The translations under genes and the position numbers were made by a program. The notes under the pieces are model-generated. The model was not told where the DNA came from and made no database searches. It saw nothing but the letters and a program-made list of their open reading frames with translations. Source: Vigna angularis (taxonomy: Eukaryota; Streptophyta; Magnoliopsida; Fabales; Fabaceae). From it: a stretch of 64,000 nucleotides of DNA. Shown piece by piece: positions 45,604 to 58,559 of the stretch (position 1 is the stretch's first letter; each line of letters opens with the position of its first letter). Location of the stretch: positions 16,065,501 through 16,129,500 of the forward strand of contig NC_068975.1 of the NCBI RefSeq assembly GCF_016808095.1, read 5' to 3'.

Positions 45604-46263
45604 TTAAAATCATATTTAATCTATGAATCATGGAATGAAGTAAAAAGGTGGAGATTTCCATAAAAATCCCATTGGGTGTAATTGTTAAATGGTTCCACAT
45701 GGCTTGTTTTGAGGAGAACCACGTGGAAGCTCCCTCGGATGCTTTCATAGATACTAGTTATGAAAGAAAAGAAAGAAGAAAAGATTCATAGATTTGTCTT
45801 TTTTTTTCTACTATGGTCAAAGTATTTTATTTTTATTTTTCATATTATATATATATATATATATTAATAATTTTTTATTTTATTATTCTGATTGTTTAAA
45901 TTTGTGTAAAAGTGTTAATCTAGTTATTTTTGTAATTAAATATATTTTTCTAAAATAAAATTATAATTCATTCTGATTTAATTTTTAAATTTAAAAAGTA
46001 AACTAATATAATCATTCTAATTAAATTTAGTTAATCTTTTTACATATAATATTTTATATTAATATTTGAGTTGTTTACATTATTTAATATATTTGAGGTG
46101 TTTATATCATTTAATACTTTATCATCATCGAATTAAAAACTAAATTTTTATTTTTAAAGTTTAGAAATCAAAATGTATTAAAATTTTAAATATAATTTTT
46201 TTTAATGTTTAAGTTTAGACTAAAAATTTTAATTGCTGATTAAAAATATTTTTTGACTTTTAT
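45601..46263. other. A+T-rich spacer with MITE-like similarity
   Basis: No gene. 45910-46255 resembles 36640-36997 (same order of words such as taatttttaaattt..aaa.aaactaatataatc). The recurrence suggests a Mutator-type MITE. Confidence 0.4.
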
Positions 46264-48722
46264 TGTAACATCATATTTAGTAATATAAAATTTACTAAAA
46301 TGAAACATTACATTGATAAAGAAAGAACATAACTATTATTTTATGAAGAACTAAATTCTTCACCTGAAGACCAAAATACTCTTATATCGTTGCTATACCG
46401 ACAAACTTCCGATGAGCCAACTGAAAAAGTTGTATCCCTAAGCTCACACCAATCAGGTGATCATCGCAAAAGAGAACAAACACACAAAGACATGCCATAG
46501 AAAAGCAAGGGTAAGCTAGAGTAATTTAACTGATCATACTACTCATACTGATTAAACCAATTCATAAGCATGTAACAACAGAGCATTTCAAGCATGCAAG
46601 GACTAACCACACAATACAGGTAATGACCGAATACATCATACAGTTAATGACCAACCACGTGACTTGACCATCCAGATTGTATGAAATGGCGAGTTCTAGG
46701 GGTTTGTGCACCGGTGTGGTGAAGTAACTGGAAACTCATCAACTGCCACACCAGGTTAGTCCGTTATAAATCACTTACGATACCCTATAGGCTAGGACCT
46801 CCTGCTATTCTCACCACATGACCCATCACTCTCTACTTGAGCATGGATGATCATTAGAATGTTAGGATAAACCTTATTAGGACACTCCGGCCATTCATAC
46901 GATCAATCACAACAAAAGGCACCACCATGTAACCTCTCTGTGAGGATCATGGAATTACGTCCATCAACCATACTTTCAATTTGACACCATTATGATAATG
47001 CATACATAAGCCATCAAAGCAATTGGAACAATTAATTAAAATAGCATACTGGAATAAATATAAATATGGGCCGAACAGAAATCACCAAACATATATGAAG
47101 AAAACCGAACACCCTGTGAATGTTGGAGACCGATCGCTCTCTCACTACCTAAAGAACAGGACCGAATAGTCAATAATAGATACAGCTGAAGAGAAGGTCG
47201 AGCATTATTACTGACCGACCACTAGAGGATTCCGAGTACCACAACATGACCGAATACTACTACTAGTCCAAATACTAAGTTTAGACTGAACGCTTATGGC
47301 TTAGGCCGAACACCTATAACTTAGACTGAATGCATTTAAGACCGAATGCAAGTACGAGGTCGAGCACTAGTACAAGAACGAGTGCTACTAAGAGACCACA
47401 CAATCCACTAAGACCGATCTCTATAACTAAAACATAATACTAGTACAAGACCGATCGCTACTTAAGAGACCACTCAACCCACCAAAAACGATTGCTACTA
47501 AGAGACCACATACCCACTAAGACTGATCGCTACTAAGAGATCACACAACCCACTAAGACCGATCATTACTTAAGAGATCCCACAACCTACTAAGACCGAT
47601 CGCTACTAAGAGGTCACACAACCCACTAAGACCGATCGTTACTTAAGAGATCCCACAACCCACTAAGACCGATCGCTATTGAGAGGTCATACAACCCATT
47701 GAGACCGATCGTTACTTAAGAGATCCCACAACCCACTAAGACCGATCGCTATAACTAAAACAGAATATTAGTACAAGACCGATCGGTCATTAACTGAGAA
47801 GCTCTACAAAAGTAGAACTCAGTTAATACTGAACACAAGAAGAAAGTCGAAAGGTCAATGAATGACACTCAGCGATCTGCATAATTCTGTAGAATAACTG
47901 CAGAATTATGATCAACAACTATCTTCACCAATTTACGCTTATCCAAAGGTACCTAAAATCGTTCTAACATCATCCCAAAGAGTCTCATACCAGATTTCAA
48001 TTCCAACCCCAAACTATCATATTCGCATATCCATTTTCTTAAGATTAGAATAGACCGAACACTTATGCAGAGAAACTCCAACCAGTTCACAGGTTCTAAC
48101 ATTCACAGATTCAACACAATTCAATCAAACATTCAAGTTACACACATGCAACCATCCAAACAGTAATTTCATAGATAGAAAATCACAATTAAATTAATTA
48201 GTTTCCCTTATCTCTTAACCGAACAAAATCTTCTACCCTTCTAGAAATTTGCTCACACTTTCAGAAAATCCCAAGAAAACCTATAGCTCACTAATTGATG
48301 AGGATAGACCACCAAAAGACCAAAAATGTGATCAGAAATGGGAAGAAGAAGCTGATGAACACATGCAACCAGAAACTTGGCTTGCATGTGTCAAAAAGTT
48401 TCTGAATCTCACAAGAGCTCAAGAAATCGAGACTTATCAACTTTAAACAAGACTTTGATCGGTGGAAAAGGAAGTCCTTAATCTCATAATCGTCTAGGAA
48501 GGTTCTGATCACTGATCAGATGAACCCATAGTGAGTAATTTTAGAGAGAAGGAGGAGAAAAGAAGAGAGAATATTTAGAGAGAAATAATTGTATCAGAGA
48601 AAATGGGACGAACATTTGAAATTTTCCTTTATATAATAATATTATTTTAATATAAATCATTCAGTCTCATTATTCCCACACACTTGTCCACTCCAAAATC
48701 TTTAAAATTCTTAGTTCTTACA
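46264..48722 (-). mobile_element. Solo LTR, 2.5 kb family, copy D
   Basis: Starts TGTAACATCATA and ends TAGTTCTTACA; flanks are tttat on both sides (46259-46263, 48723-48727), a perfect 5-bp duplication. Length 2459. The family block ggtgatcatcgcaaaagag...gtaagctagag is at 46455-46520. The variable block (about 47080-47860) has the unit cccactaagaccgatcgcta(ct)...agagatcacacaa repeated about ten times with variation. The frame at 48249-48446 has no recognised domain. Confidence 0.82.
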
Positions 48723-48727
48723 TTTAT

Positions 48728-49910
48728 TATTTAAGTTAATTGTTCAAAGTTATGCATGTTTTTTTTTATATATTTACATCATCAAAATTATTTTTAAGAA
48801 TTTTATTTCCAATTAAAAAAATATAAACTATAGTTATTACCGCAGTTTCAACATAATCACCATTAAATTGTCTTTATTGCGATAACTGTTCTATGTTAAG
48901 ACAAAATTGCTATATGTTGAGAATGGAGGAACAAACTTTATGAACGAAAGTTATTATGGCCAAATTTCAAGAGAATGTATAACTTTTGAGGGGAAATGCA
49001 ATAAAAAACTATTTTTTTATATAAATAGTAATATGCTAAAGTTAGATAGAATAATTCAGTGTTAAATAGTCCAGCTTAACTAAGCTGAACTATTTATGTT
49101 TTTTCTGTTTTTAATTTTAATTATAAATCTTGAAAAAATCATTAATTCAGTCATAAAATATTTTATTAAGAAAAGTAATAAAGAAATATTTAATAATTTA
49201 ATACGATAATTATACGTTTCGAAAAATAGTTATGTAAGTAACTTTTCAAGGAATTGATATTACATGCGTTAGGTATAGATTATTAGATTAAATGAGGCTC
49301 TCTCTTTTTTTTTCTTTTTGGTGTAAAATGGGTTTTTAAATTTTGATTTGATTTTGTGAGATGCTTGGTATTTTTAACTTTCAAATATATCTTAATCCTC
49401 TTTTTTAATTGATTTTACTACTGTCCAAAGTATGATGCTTTTTTTTCTGAGAAAGAAGGAAAATGACAAACATAAAAATGATGTTTTGTTGAAAGAAGTG
49501 CTCAGGGGATGTTTGCCATCAATATAGACGTAAAGGGGATGTATGTGAGTCCCGCACTCCCCTCTTATTCACTTTCTTCTTTTTATTTTTTCTTCCTGTT
49601 ATTTATTTATTTATTTATTTTGTCATTTTCTTATTTTCTTATTTCTTCATTTCCGTTTTTTTTTACTTTAAATATACAAAAATTTAATCTTTCTATATAT
49701 AACAACTAATAGTATACACTAATATCACATAAATATTAAAAGAAACATTGCTATTATAATTATCTAAAATATAACTAAAATATGAAAATACTTATAAAAG
49801 CTATATATAATTAAAAAAATATTATATCAATCGACAACAAAGTTTTTAACAAAAGAAGTTTATACATAACAAGATCATTCTACAAACCACATGGAACACT
49901 ACCATCATCA
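48728..49910. other. A+T-rich spacer
   Basis: No gene or paired repeat recognised; the short hydrophobic frame at 49509-49709 is low-complexity. Confidence 0.65.
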
Positions 49911-49915
49911 TGTAT

Positions 49916-52037
49916 TGTGATTACTTAGAAAATAGAATATTAAAGTTGGTAAATGTATTAAAATAATGAGGTTGAGTATTTTATTTTAAAATAATTCTAT
50001 AATATAAATAAAATTTTATAAACTCGTTTCATTACTTAAAACACATTTTATTTCTCTAAAACTCTTTCTCTTTGTTTCCTCTCACATTTCTTCAAGTGTT
50101 CTTGCTCCTAAGTCATCTGTTTGACGATTAGGAGGTGTCTATACGATCACAGCATCAAGATCTACAATTTTAGCCGATTAATTTCTGTCATAGAGCAAGT
50201 AAGTTTCTACTCCTTTTTACCTGTGAGTTTCAGTCGATGATCATGCAAAGAAACTGCTTTGCATGTATCAATTGGTTTTCTTCCTTTGTTCTTGGTAGAT
50301 CTAGAGTTCTAAGGACTCTTTCCGTTTCTAATTTGGTATTTCGTAGATTCATTTAGAGTTCCTTGTGTTTCAAGCAATTGGTAAATGTTCTTTGGGTTGA
50401 GTAGTTGTCTTATGAGGTAAGGGAAGCTAGATTTTTTCTTTAATTGATGTTTGTGGTGTAATTTTGGTGTTTGTATGAGTATTAAATTCATTTGGTGTGA
50501 TTTATGTTTTTATGTTAGTGTTAACTCATTTAAATGGGCGTATTTAAGAAATTGATGATGAAATTTTGATGTGAGATATCCTCGATGATACTTTGGTCAT
50601 GAGATGCATGTAAATATGTTGTATTACTGTTTGCAATGTGTGTTGTAAAGTTTATGGAATAAGGAGTTGAAACTTTATGAGTTTTGGTAGTTAAAAATAA
50701 AGATTTTGATATGTATTTTGGTGAGATAGTGGTTGGATGGAGAAATATGGTATGGCAGGTTTGTTTATATGTCAATTGAGGTTTTTTAGCCCAATGAGTT
50801 GGTATAAATCTGATAGGGAAATTGGCATGGGTCAATGTTATGGTTTTAGAAGGTTTTAAGTTCAAATAAGGGGGTTTTGACATGTGAATTTTGATACAAG
50901 TGTTAGGAAGGAAAAAGAAAGGTTTGCGGGTTAGTTACTTGGTCATTTAGAATTGATTTTGATGTTGAAATGGGGGAAATCTGATGTAAGAGTGTTTGGT
51001 GGTTGATAGGTGAAGTTTAGCTTGGTTGGAACTAGTTTTGGGGGTTTGGACTAGTGAGATTTTGAATTTTAGATTCTGTGTATAAATGGTCTTTTTAGAG
51101 GGTGTTGATAAGTCATGTGTGACTTGTTGGAGTCCTTAAGTTGTTTAGAAATAAGTTATAACTGGTGGAATTCAATTTTGGTCTCTAAAGTGAGGTTTTG
51201 GTTAATTTTGGATTGGAATCTTGTGATCAATTAGTTTAAAACGAGTTTAGGTTGATTTAGACACATTTTTTTAGGTCTATTTGAGTTTAGAATACAATCT
51301 AGGAGTGTTAAAAGTTGGGAAAGATACATAGAATAGGTCATGAGTGGTGTTGCAAAATTATACAATCTTGTTGAGTGAGCATAACACTTCTAGCTGAGTG
51401 AGTGTAGTCGTTAAGTAAGCAGAACCAATTGTTTTTGTTTCCTCACAACGAGCTTGGGCGTTGAGCGACAAGTCCAAAACCTGTTTTGATTTTTTCTTTC
51501 TTTGTTTTCTGATAACTCTAAGCTATGCTTTGATTTTGAGGATGGTGTAGAAGTATCTATTGTATTATATGATGGTTTATTCTCGAGGTTATGTATGTAT
51601 TTGATGTATGATCAATGATGTTATATGTTGGGATTCAATGTGAAAGTATGTGGATATAAGTATGGTTTCAAATGGTTTCACGGTTGGTAACATGGGTTCC
51701 ACGGAGGAACACCTTCAGTATGGTTTCAAGTATTTTAAAATGAATGCAGGAGTATTGGGGGTTATCCTAACACTCTAATGGTCTTTTATTCTCAAATAGA
51801 GAAGATTGATATATGTGGTGAGAGTAGTAGGAGGTCTTAGTTTAGGTGCTTCTAGTATGCCTATGACACGGTAACAGGCTAACCTTGTATGGGTGGTAGG
51901 GTGAAACCCCTTGGTAATGACTTTGCAAAACAGTAGAGGCCACCACAAGTGCACAACCCACCATAGCTCAACATTCATTCTAAGTCCGAACAATCAGTTT
52001 AGGTCTTTGCATATTAGGATGTTTGGATTGATGTATG

Positions 52038-52102
<65 letters not shown>

Positions 52103-52462
52103 TCATGCATGATATGTTATAAATGGTGTATGACTTGTTTTGTAATCTAGCTTACCCTTCTTTTTTTATTTGTGTTTGTATTTTTTGTGTTCTCTTCTTT
52201 GCTATGATCATCCTATAAGTGTGAACAAAGGGAGATGAGATTTTTCTAGAGTAGACATTAGATGGAGGCGCAACAGATGTGTAGTGGTTTAGTTAGTTGC
52301 TATTGTAAATAGTTCTAATTAGTATATTGTATATAAAGTTTTAAATTTATAGTTATTTTAAGATGACTGTAAATAACTTTATATTTCTTCTTGTCAACTG
52401 ATCTATTATATTAAATATGTGATGATTATTATATAGTTAATGCTATATTTTGGGATGTAACA
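49916..52462 (+). mobile_element. Solo LTR, 2.5 kb family, copy E, opposite orientation
   Basis: The same unit reversed: starts TGTGATTACTTAG and ends TTTTGGGATGTAACA. Flanks tgtat (49911-49915) and tgtac (52463-52467) match in four of five bases. Length 2547. In order: tataatataaataa TATA-like sequence near 50000; gacgattaggaggtg (50123); gtaagggaagctag (50418); the variable block at about 51355-51475 (ttgagtgagcataac, gctgagtgag words); tctagcttaccc (52145); tttgctatgatcatcctataagtgtg (52199). A (TA)n tract is at 52039-52098. Confidence 0.78.
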
Positions 52463-52467
52463 TGTAC

Positions 52468-54274
52468 TGTATCAATCGCTATATTATTATATGTTTATAT
52501 CATTAAGGTGATCATGGCAAACAAGAAAATATATAGACAAAACAACACATAAGAAAAGGTAAGTTAATATGCATAAAGTAGTATTCATAAAATAGACATG
52601 GAGTTATCATCACACATCATTCATTCAATAAAACAAACATATCACATATGAAGACTCATACAATATTCAATTATCTAGATACATGTATTAATATCAGACT
52701 TTGGTGAGTTATGCACTTGTGGTGGTGAACAACTTGCCCACTCAAACTACCACACATAAGGTTAGTCTGTCAACCATATTTGGTCAAGGTAAAGTCCTTA
52801 GAGTAGGACCTCATGTACCTCTCCCCACATACTCCATCATTCTTTACTTGAAATTGGATAGTTATTAGAGTGACAGAATAACTCCCAATATTGAATCCAT
52901 ATATCATTACATACACTAAATATATCACAACTAATCCTCTTTGGATTAATACCAACTCTTCTTATATCAACATCATAAATTACCAATCATTTTAACATTT
53001 ATAAAGTCACACATTAAACATACCAAAAGAAAACATAAGAAAATACAATTATAATCTATTAATCTCACTCAACGAGAACATCTATTCACTCCATAAGTAG
53101 TACCTAAAGCATACTTGTCCAATGAGATTATCACTAGAACTCATAGGCTTAAATTATCCGAAAGTCACCTAACGAGACTTGTTTCGCCTAACCATTATCA
53201 AGTCAGTGAGCTTTGACTTTGGTTTTGCCCAACAAGATTTGTCTCATCCAATGACCACCAAGTAAGTAGCTTTCTGCTTTGACTTTGCCCAACAAGAATA
53301 TTCTTGTCCAACAAATGTCAAGGTAGTGAGTTCTCCGAATTTGGCTTTGTCTAGCGAGTATACTTGCACCCAACGACCACCAAGTCAGTAGCTCTTTGAC
53401 TTTGAATTTGTCTAGCGATCGAGTATATTCTCACCCAGGGAGTCTACATAGTTCTGTAGAACATAATTGTGCATATTTATGCCATTTCAGCCTTGCAAAT
53501 CAATCCAACAACAATCACAAATGTCAAAGCACATTACACTACTCAATGACTCAATTAATCTCAATTGTAATACCAACTAGACAACATACCCAATTTCAAA
53601 ATATAATTCATATAAGCCAAATTAAATCCTAACTCAACTCCATATATTATATTTCATCAGACAACTCAATCACACAAACCAGATATCGTACAAGCATACA
53701 ACTATCCATTATAAGGTATCTATCAATTAATGACAGTGCAATTAACTTCTTTTACCAGAAAGACAAACCCAACTGCTCATGAACCCTAAAAACACCTCCA
53801 AAGACACAAAAATTTCTATCTATCCCTATGAACAAAACAAACATGATTTAGACATAGGACTACCAATCAACAAATACTAGAGAAAACAAATCAAATCCTA
53901 CATGCAAGCTAAAAAGAGTCACATGCGAGCAAAATATGGTCACATGTGGATGAAGAACAAACAAATAAAGAAAAATGAAAAAAAAAACTAACTTATTCTA
54001 TCGAAAAAACTAAGCAGACAAAAGTGAAGAGCTCGTCGTAAGGATCACCTCAACAGTCTCCAATCTTCAAATACATTAACAAACAATGAGAAAACCTAAA
54101 GAAAAGGAAGAAAACTTTAAAAGAAAGGTGTTTAGAGTGATGGTGTAATTTTAAAATAATAAAACTCGTTTACAAAGATTTTATTTATATTTTAATTTTT
54201 ATTATTAAAATAATCAAATATTACTATTTTAAACATAGTATCAATTATAAAACACAAATTTCTATACTCTTACA
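52468..54274 (-). mobile_element. Truncated LTR, 2.5 kb family, copy F
   Basis: Lacks the TGTAACATCCC end: family sequence begins near 52497 with atatcattaaggtgatcatgg and runs to ctatactcttaca at 54274. The variable block at about 53070-53445 uses the words cccaacaagatttgtc, ccaatgaccaccaagtaagt and tagcgagtatact. It sits tail to tail with copy E, with almost no DNA between, so the missing end may have been lost in the event that brought them together. Confidence 0.7.
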
Positions 54275-55706
54275 ATATATATAATATAATATAATTATTT
54301 TGGATTAATTTAGTAATAAATAAGATAAAAGTATTGTATTTTAATAATTTGTTTGGGAAAAATATGATGGAAGAAATATCTTTCTCTCAACTTCACAAAA
54401 ATTTCTCTCTTTGAAGGAAAATTATTTTCTCTTATAATTATAAATAAAGTTAAAAAAGAGACATCTATTTGAATTTTTTTAAGAAAGGTTAAGAGTGCAT
54501 CCAGAACTTTAATAGAACAAAAAAAAATCAAATTGCATTAAAGCCTCGTTATTAGTTAATAGTATTACATACAATTAGTCAATGGTGATGCTAATTAAGT
54601 GATATCACTCAGTAATAGACAGCAATGTAATTGTGAGTGGAGAAATTTTTTCAAAACCTATTGAAGTTTGGTGGGACATACAATACACATCCTAGAACAT
54701 TGAGACTTAGCATATCTATAGTATTAATCAATTTTGGTTACTCAAAACAACAATGTTATGTTTAAGTTTAATTTATCTTCTTAGACACGTATGTAAATTT
54801 GTTTCAGTAAATTTTTAAATTTGTTTTATGAGTTTAAGATGAGAGAGTATTAAAGTTAAATATAAAGGTAATTTTTAAGTCTAATTTTAAGATTATAAAT
54901 ACAATAATAATAATAATAGTAAGTTATTTAAGTCTCTTATTTTATTTTATTTTATTTTTTAAATTGTTTTATGTTATTTTTTGTTAAAAGTTTAAAGAAC
55001 TTTTGTTTTCATTTTTTTATGTTTATAATATAATAAAGAATAAATTTGGGTTATGTAATGAAATTTTCATTTAAGGTGAGCTTTCCCTCTTGAATTTAAA
55101 TTTAAATTTTCTTTAATTAACATCATGTGAGTTGTTGTTTGTGCATATACAATCAAATGTGATGAGATGAATTAGTTGTATAATGTTTATTTATTAGGTT
55201 TATTCCTTTAAAAATTTAGTGGACTTTTGAGTACAATTGACTTATCATATTCTTACAACTCAATTATTTTGAAGATTACGATAAAAAACCGACTTTTTTC
55301 AAAATTTTAATTGAAGTCATGTATGATGATTTGATTTTGTATAGATTAATGCTTGCAAATTTAGTTGTATTTTGTATGATAGTTTAAGTGCGGAGAGATT
55401 TTTTTTTTTGAACCCTAGAACTCAGGTTTTGGTTTGGTTTTTTACTAAGTCTTGAGAATTGAGACAATGTGTTGAGTTGTAAAATTTTCACATATGAATT
55501 GATGATGAAGGTTAAATCGTGAAATTTTGTAAAATTAATTAACCAACTTTGAAGTAGTTTTGAAATTTTGAATGATTAAAAGTGAAACTGAAAAATTTTA
55601 ACTAATTATTTTATCTAGGTTACGTTGACCTATTGATAACATGGATGTAAAGGTCAGAATTTTAATATTGGTATTTTAGTGATCAAATGTCATAATTTTG
55701 AATGAA

Positions 55707-55783
<77 letters not shown>

Positions 55784-55872
55784 TATGCATAAATCTTGTC
55801 TTATTTTAGTTGTGATTATTTTCAACATATTAAAGTGATAATTGATATTTGAAAGGATATTGATTTTCAAAA
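54275..55872. other. A+T-rich spacer with (TA)n at 55713-55780
   Basis: No gene recognised. The (TA)n tract has about 34 units. Confidence 0.65.
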
Positions 55873-56050
55873 TGTTGAGTTAATCCAATATTCTCCAACT
55901 GTAATAACTGTCACATACTGTTAGTTAGCAGTATTTTACTTTTTTCAGCTTATATACACTTGTACACCAAGATCATTACTAATGAGAAATAATTCTCAGT
56001 TTCTCAATCTCTCTATTCATTCTATCTGTATCTGTATCATTACCTATTAG
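55873..56050 (+). repeat. 5' LTR of the second copia element
   Basis: Matches the right LTR (60177-60359) almost base for base through gtaataactgtcacata and gagaaataa.tctcagtttc up to ctgtat. The end is uncertain because bases after 56040 differ. Confidence 0.8.
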
Positions 56051-56114
56051 AAGTGTGGTGTGAGGTTCCAGAAAACCTATCAAGAAGAGAAGAGAGCTTC
56101 GTGGAGAAGTTTTG

Positions 56115-57075
56115 ATGGCTACTGGAGGGATGATTCCAAGTAACCTACCGGTGTTTGACAGTAAAGGATATGATGATTGGTGTGTCAAAATGGATGCAAT
56201 TCTTGGTTTCCAAGAAGTGAATGAGATCGTGAAGAAAGGTTTCAAATAACCTTCAAAGAATGATACAGATGAAGTGAAGAGGTCATATAAGGAAAATAAG
56301 AGATTGGATTGCAAAGCTAGAATGCTTTTGCATCACTGCATATCTGCTACGATATTTCAGAAAGTTTCAAAAGCTACCACGACAAAGGAGGTATGGGATA
56401 TCTTACAAGAAGGCTATGGTAATTCTAGAAAAGTAAAGAAAGTTAGATTACAGTCTATACAGAGGCAATATGAACTTTTGTGCATGAGTGAGCAAGAAAC
56501 AGTTGTAGAATACATTGGAAGGATACAGGTCATAGTGAATGCAATGAAAGCCTGTGATAAGAATGTAAAAGATCGGAAAATTGTTGAAAAGATTCTTAGA
56601 ACACTAACTTCTCTGTATGATCATATAGTTGTTGTGATAGAGGAGTGCAAGGATCTTGAAACTATGACGGTTGAAGAGTTACAAAACTCACTGGAAGCAC
56701 ATGAACAGAGGCTGATTGAGAGGAGAAATATTGATAAAGGCACAAATCAAGCTTTACAAACCAGAGTTGAACAAAAGATAAAAGGTCGTGGAGCTGGAAG
56801 AGGTAGATGACGTTCAAGATCTGGACGAAGTAGAGGCAAAAATACAAATTCCTCTAAACAATCTGGAGACGAAAATGGTAGTTATTAGAGGGAAGTAAAT
56901 AAAAGAGGAGGAAGGCTATCCATGGGCAGAGGCAGAAAGAACTATGATAAAAAAAGCATTCAGTGCTACACGTGCAATAAGTATGGGCATTATGCTTCAG
57001 AATGCTGGCACAATGAAACGGTGAGAAAAGCAACAAGAATGATGAAGCAAATCTTGCACAAGAAGATGCGTGTGA
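56115..57075 (+). pseudogene. Copia gag (UBN2-type) with CCHC knuckle
   Basis: Starts MATGGMIPSNLPVFDSKGYD at 56115. The copia gag domain follows, with KVSKATTTKEVWDILQEGYG, VVEYIGRIQVIVNAM and MTVEELQNSLEAHEQRL. Gag packages the element RNA. Stops are at 56247 (after KKGFK), 56808 and 56886. A basic RGRG/SRSGRSRG segment precedes the zinc knuckle CYTCNKYGHYASEC at about 56970-57010. A frameshift just after the knuckle moves the rest (NEANLAQEDACETDSDH) to another frame. The first stop separates 44 residues from the main 178-codon frame, which is otherwise intact. Confidence 0.85.
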
Positions 57076-57099
57076 GACAGATTCAGACCACGTATTGTT

Positions 57100-58520
57100 G
57101 ATGAGCACCATGAATCATGTAGAGGATGACACATGTTGATATCTGGACATAGGTTGTTCAAACCATATGATAGGAAAAAAAGAGTGGTTAATAGATCTTG
57201 ACACAAGTATAAAGAGTAGTGTGAGATTTCCCGGTAACAACATAATCATGGCTGAGGGAGCTGGAAGAGTTTTGATCTCACGTAGAAATGGCAAGCCAGC
57301 ATATATGAATGATGTTCTGTATGTTCCCATAATGAAGAATAATTTGTTGAGTCTAGGACAGCTTCTAGAGAAAGCGTATACAATGTCCATGCAGCAAAAC
57401 TACATAGAAGTGTTTGACAGAAAGCAACATTCAGTTCTCAAGGCTCCTCCTGCTAGAAACAGAACATTCAAGGTAAATCTGAATGCTATTGCAGTCCAAT
57501 GTTTATCTACTATGAATGTTGAAGAAGAAGGATGGTTGTGGCACTATAAATTTGGACATCTAAACTTTAAGAGTTTGGGTCTTCTAAAACACAAAGAAAT
57601 GGTGAAAGGAGTTCCACTGATATCCATTCCTAACAAAATATGTGAAGGCTATGCTATTGGGAAACAAACTAGAAAGAAGTTCAAGAAATATGCACACAAG
57701 AGAGCAAAGCAACCTCTTGATGTGATCTACTCAAACGTGTGTTGTCCCTTCGATATGCTATCAATTGGAGGTAACAAGTATTTCTTGATTTTTGTAGATG
57801 AATGGACCCAGAAAATTTGGATTTACTTGTTAAAAGAAAAGAAAGAGGTGTTCTTATATTTTGTGAAGTTATGTTCCTTAGTAGAAAGGCAATCTGGTTT
57901 GAAGATCAAATTGTTCAGAACTGATGATGGAGGTGAGTTCAACTCAAAAGAAATTGGTGAATTCTATGATGATAAAGGAATCATACATGAAGTCATTGTT
58001 CCATATACATCCCAACATAATGGGTTAGCCGAAAGAAGAAACATGATGTTACTCAACATGACTAGATGCATGATCAAAGGGAAGAAGTTGCCTCCTGTGG
58101 GGAGAAGTTGTTTCTACTGCAACTTATTTGTTGAACAGAAGTCCAACAAAGGCGTTACCAAATTGTACTCCTGAAGAAGCATGGTCAGGAAGCAAGCCTG
58201 TGGTTCATCATTTGAGAAATTTTGGATCTGTTTGTTATAAACATGTTCCAGATGAAAGAAGAAGGAAGTTGGATGACAAAAGTGAGACTTTTATCTTAGT
58301 TGGCTATCATTCAACAGGAGCATACAGATTATACAGCCCAGAGAAGAAGCAGATTGTTATAAGCAGAGATGTGATAGTGGATGAGGCTGCAACATTGAGT
58401 TGGAAAGAGAGTGAAGCAAGTTTACAACTAGATTCTGTGCCGAGTTGGTTAGAGAACAAAACCTCTACTACTGTAGAAAACATTATTATAGATGATGAAG
58501 CTCATAATAGAAGGTCATAG
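57100..58520 (+). pseudogene. Copia protease and integrase
   Basis: Reads YLDIGCSNHM, where the active-site D-T/S-G is D-I-G; a TGA at 57138 replaces the tryptophan expected before YLD. The pre-integrase zinc region follows (WLWHYKFGHLNFKSLGLL; the CxxC pair is altered, ICEGYAIGKQ instead of C-x-x-C). The integrase core has the acidic residues in FVDEWTQKIW, LFRTDDGGEF and the HNGLAERRN motif. A frameshift near 58130-58170 leads into NRSPTKALPN.TPEEAWSG and the C-terminal domain ending at 58520. The 335-codon frame from 57167 is the longest in the window. Confidence 0.85.
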
Positions 58521-58559
58521 AGAACTAGATTTCCATCCACTAGACTCACAGATCATGAA

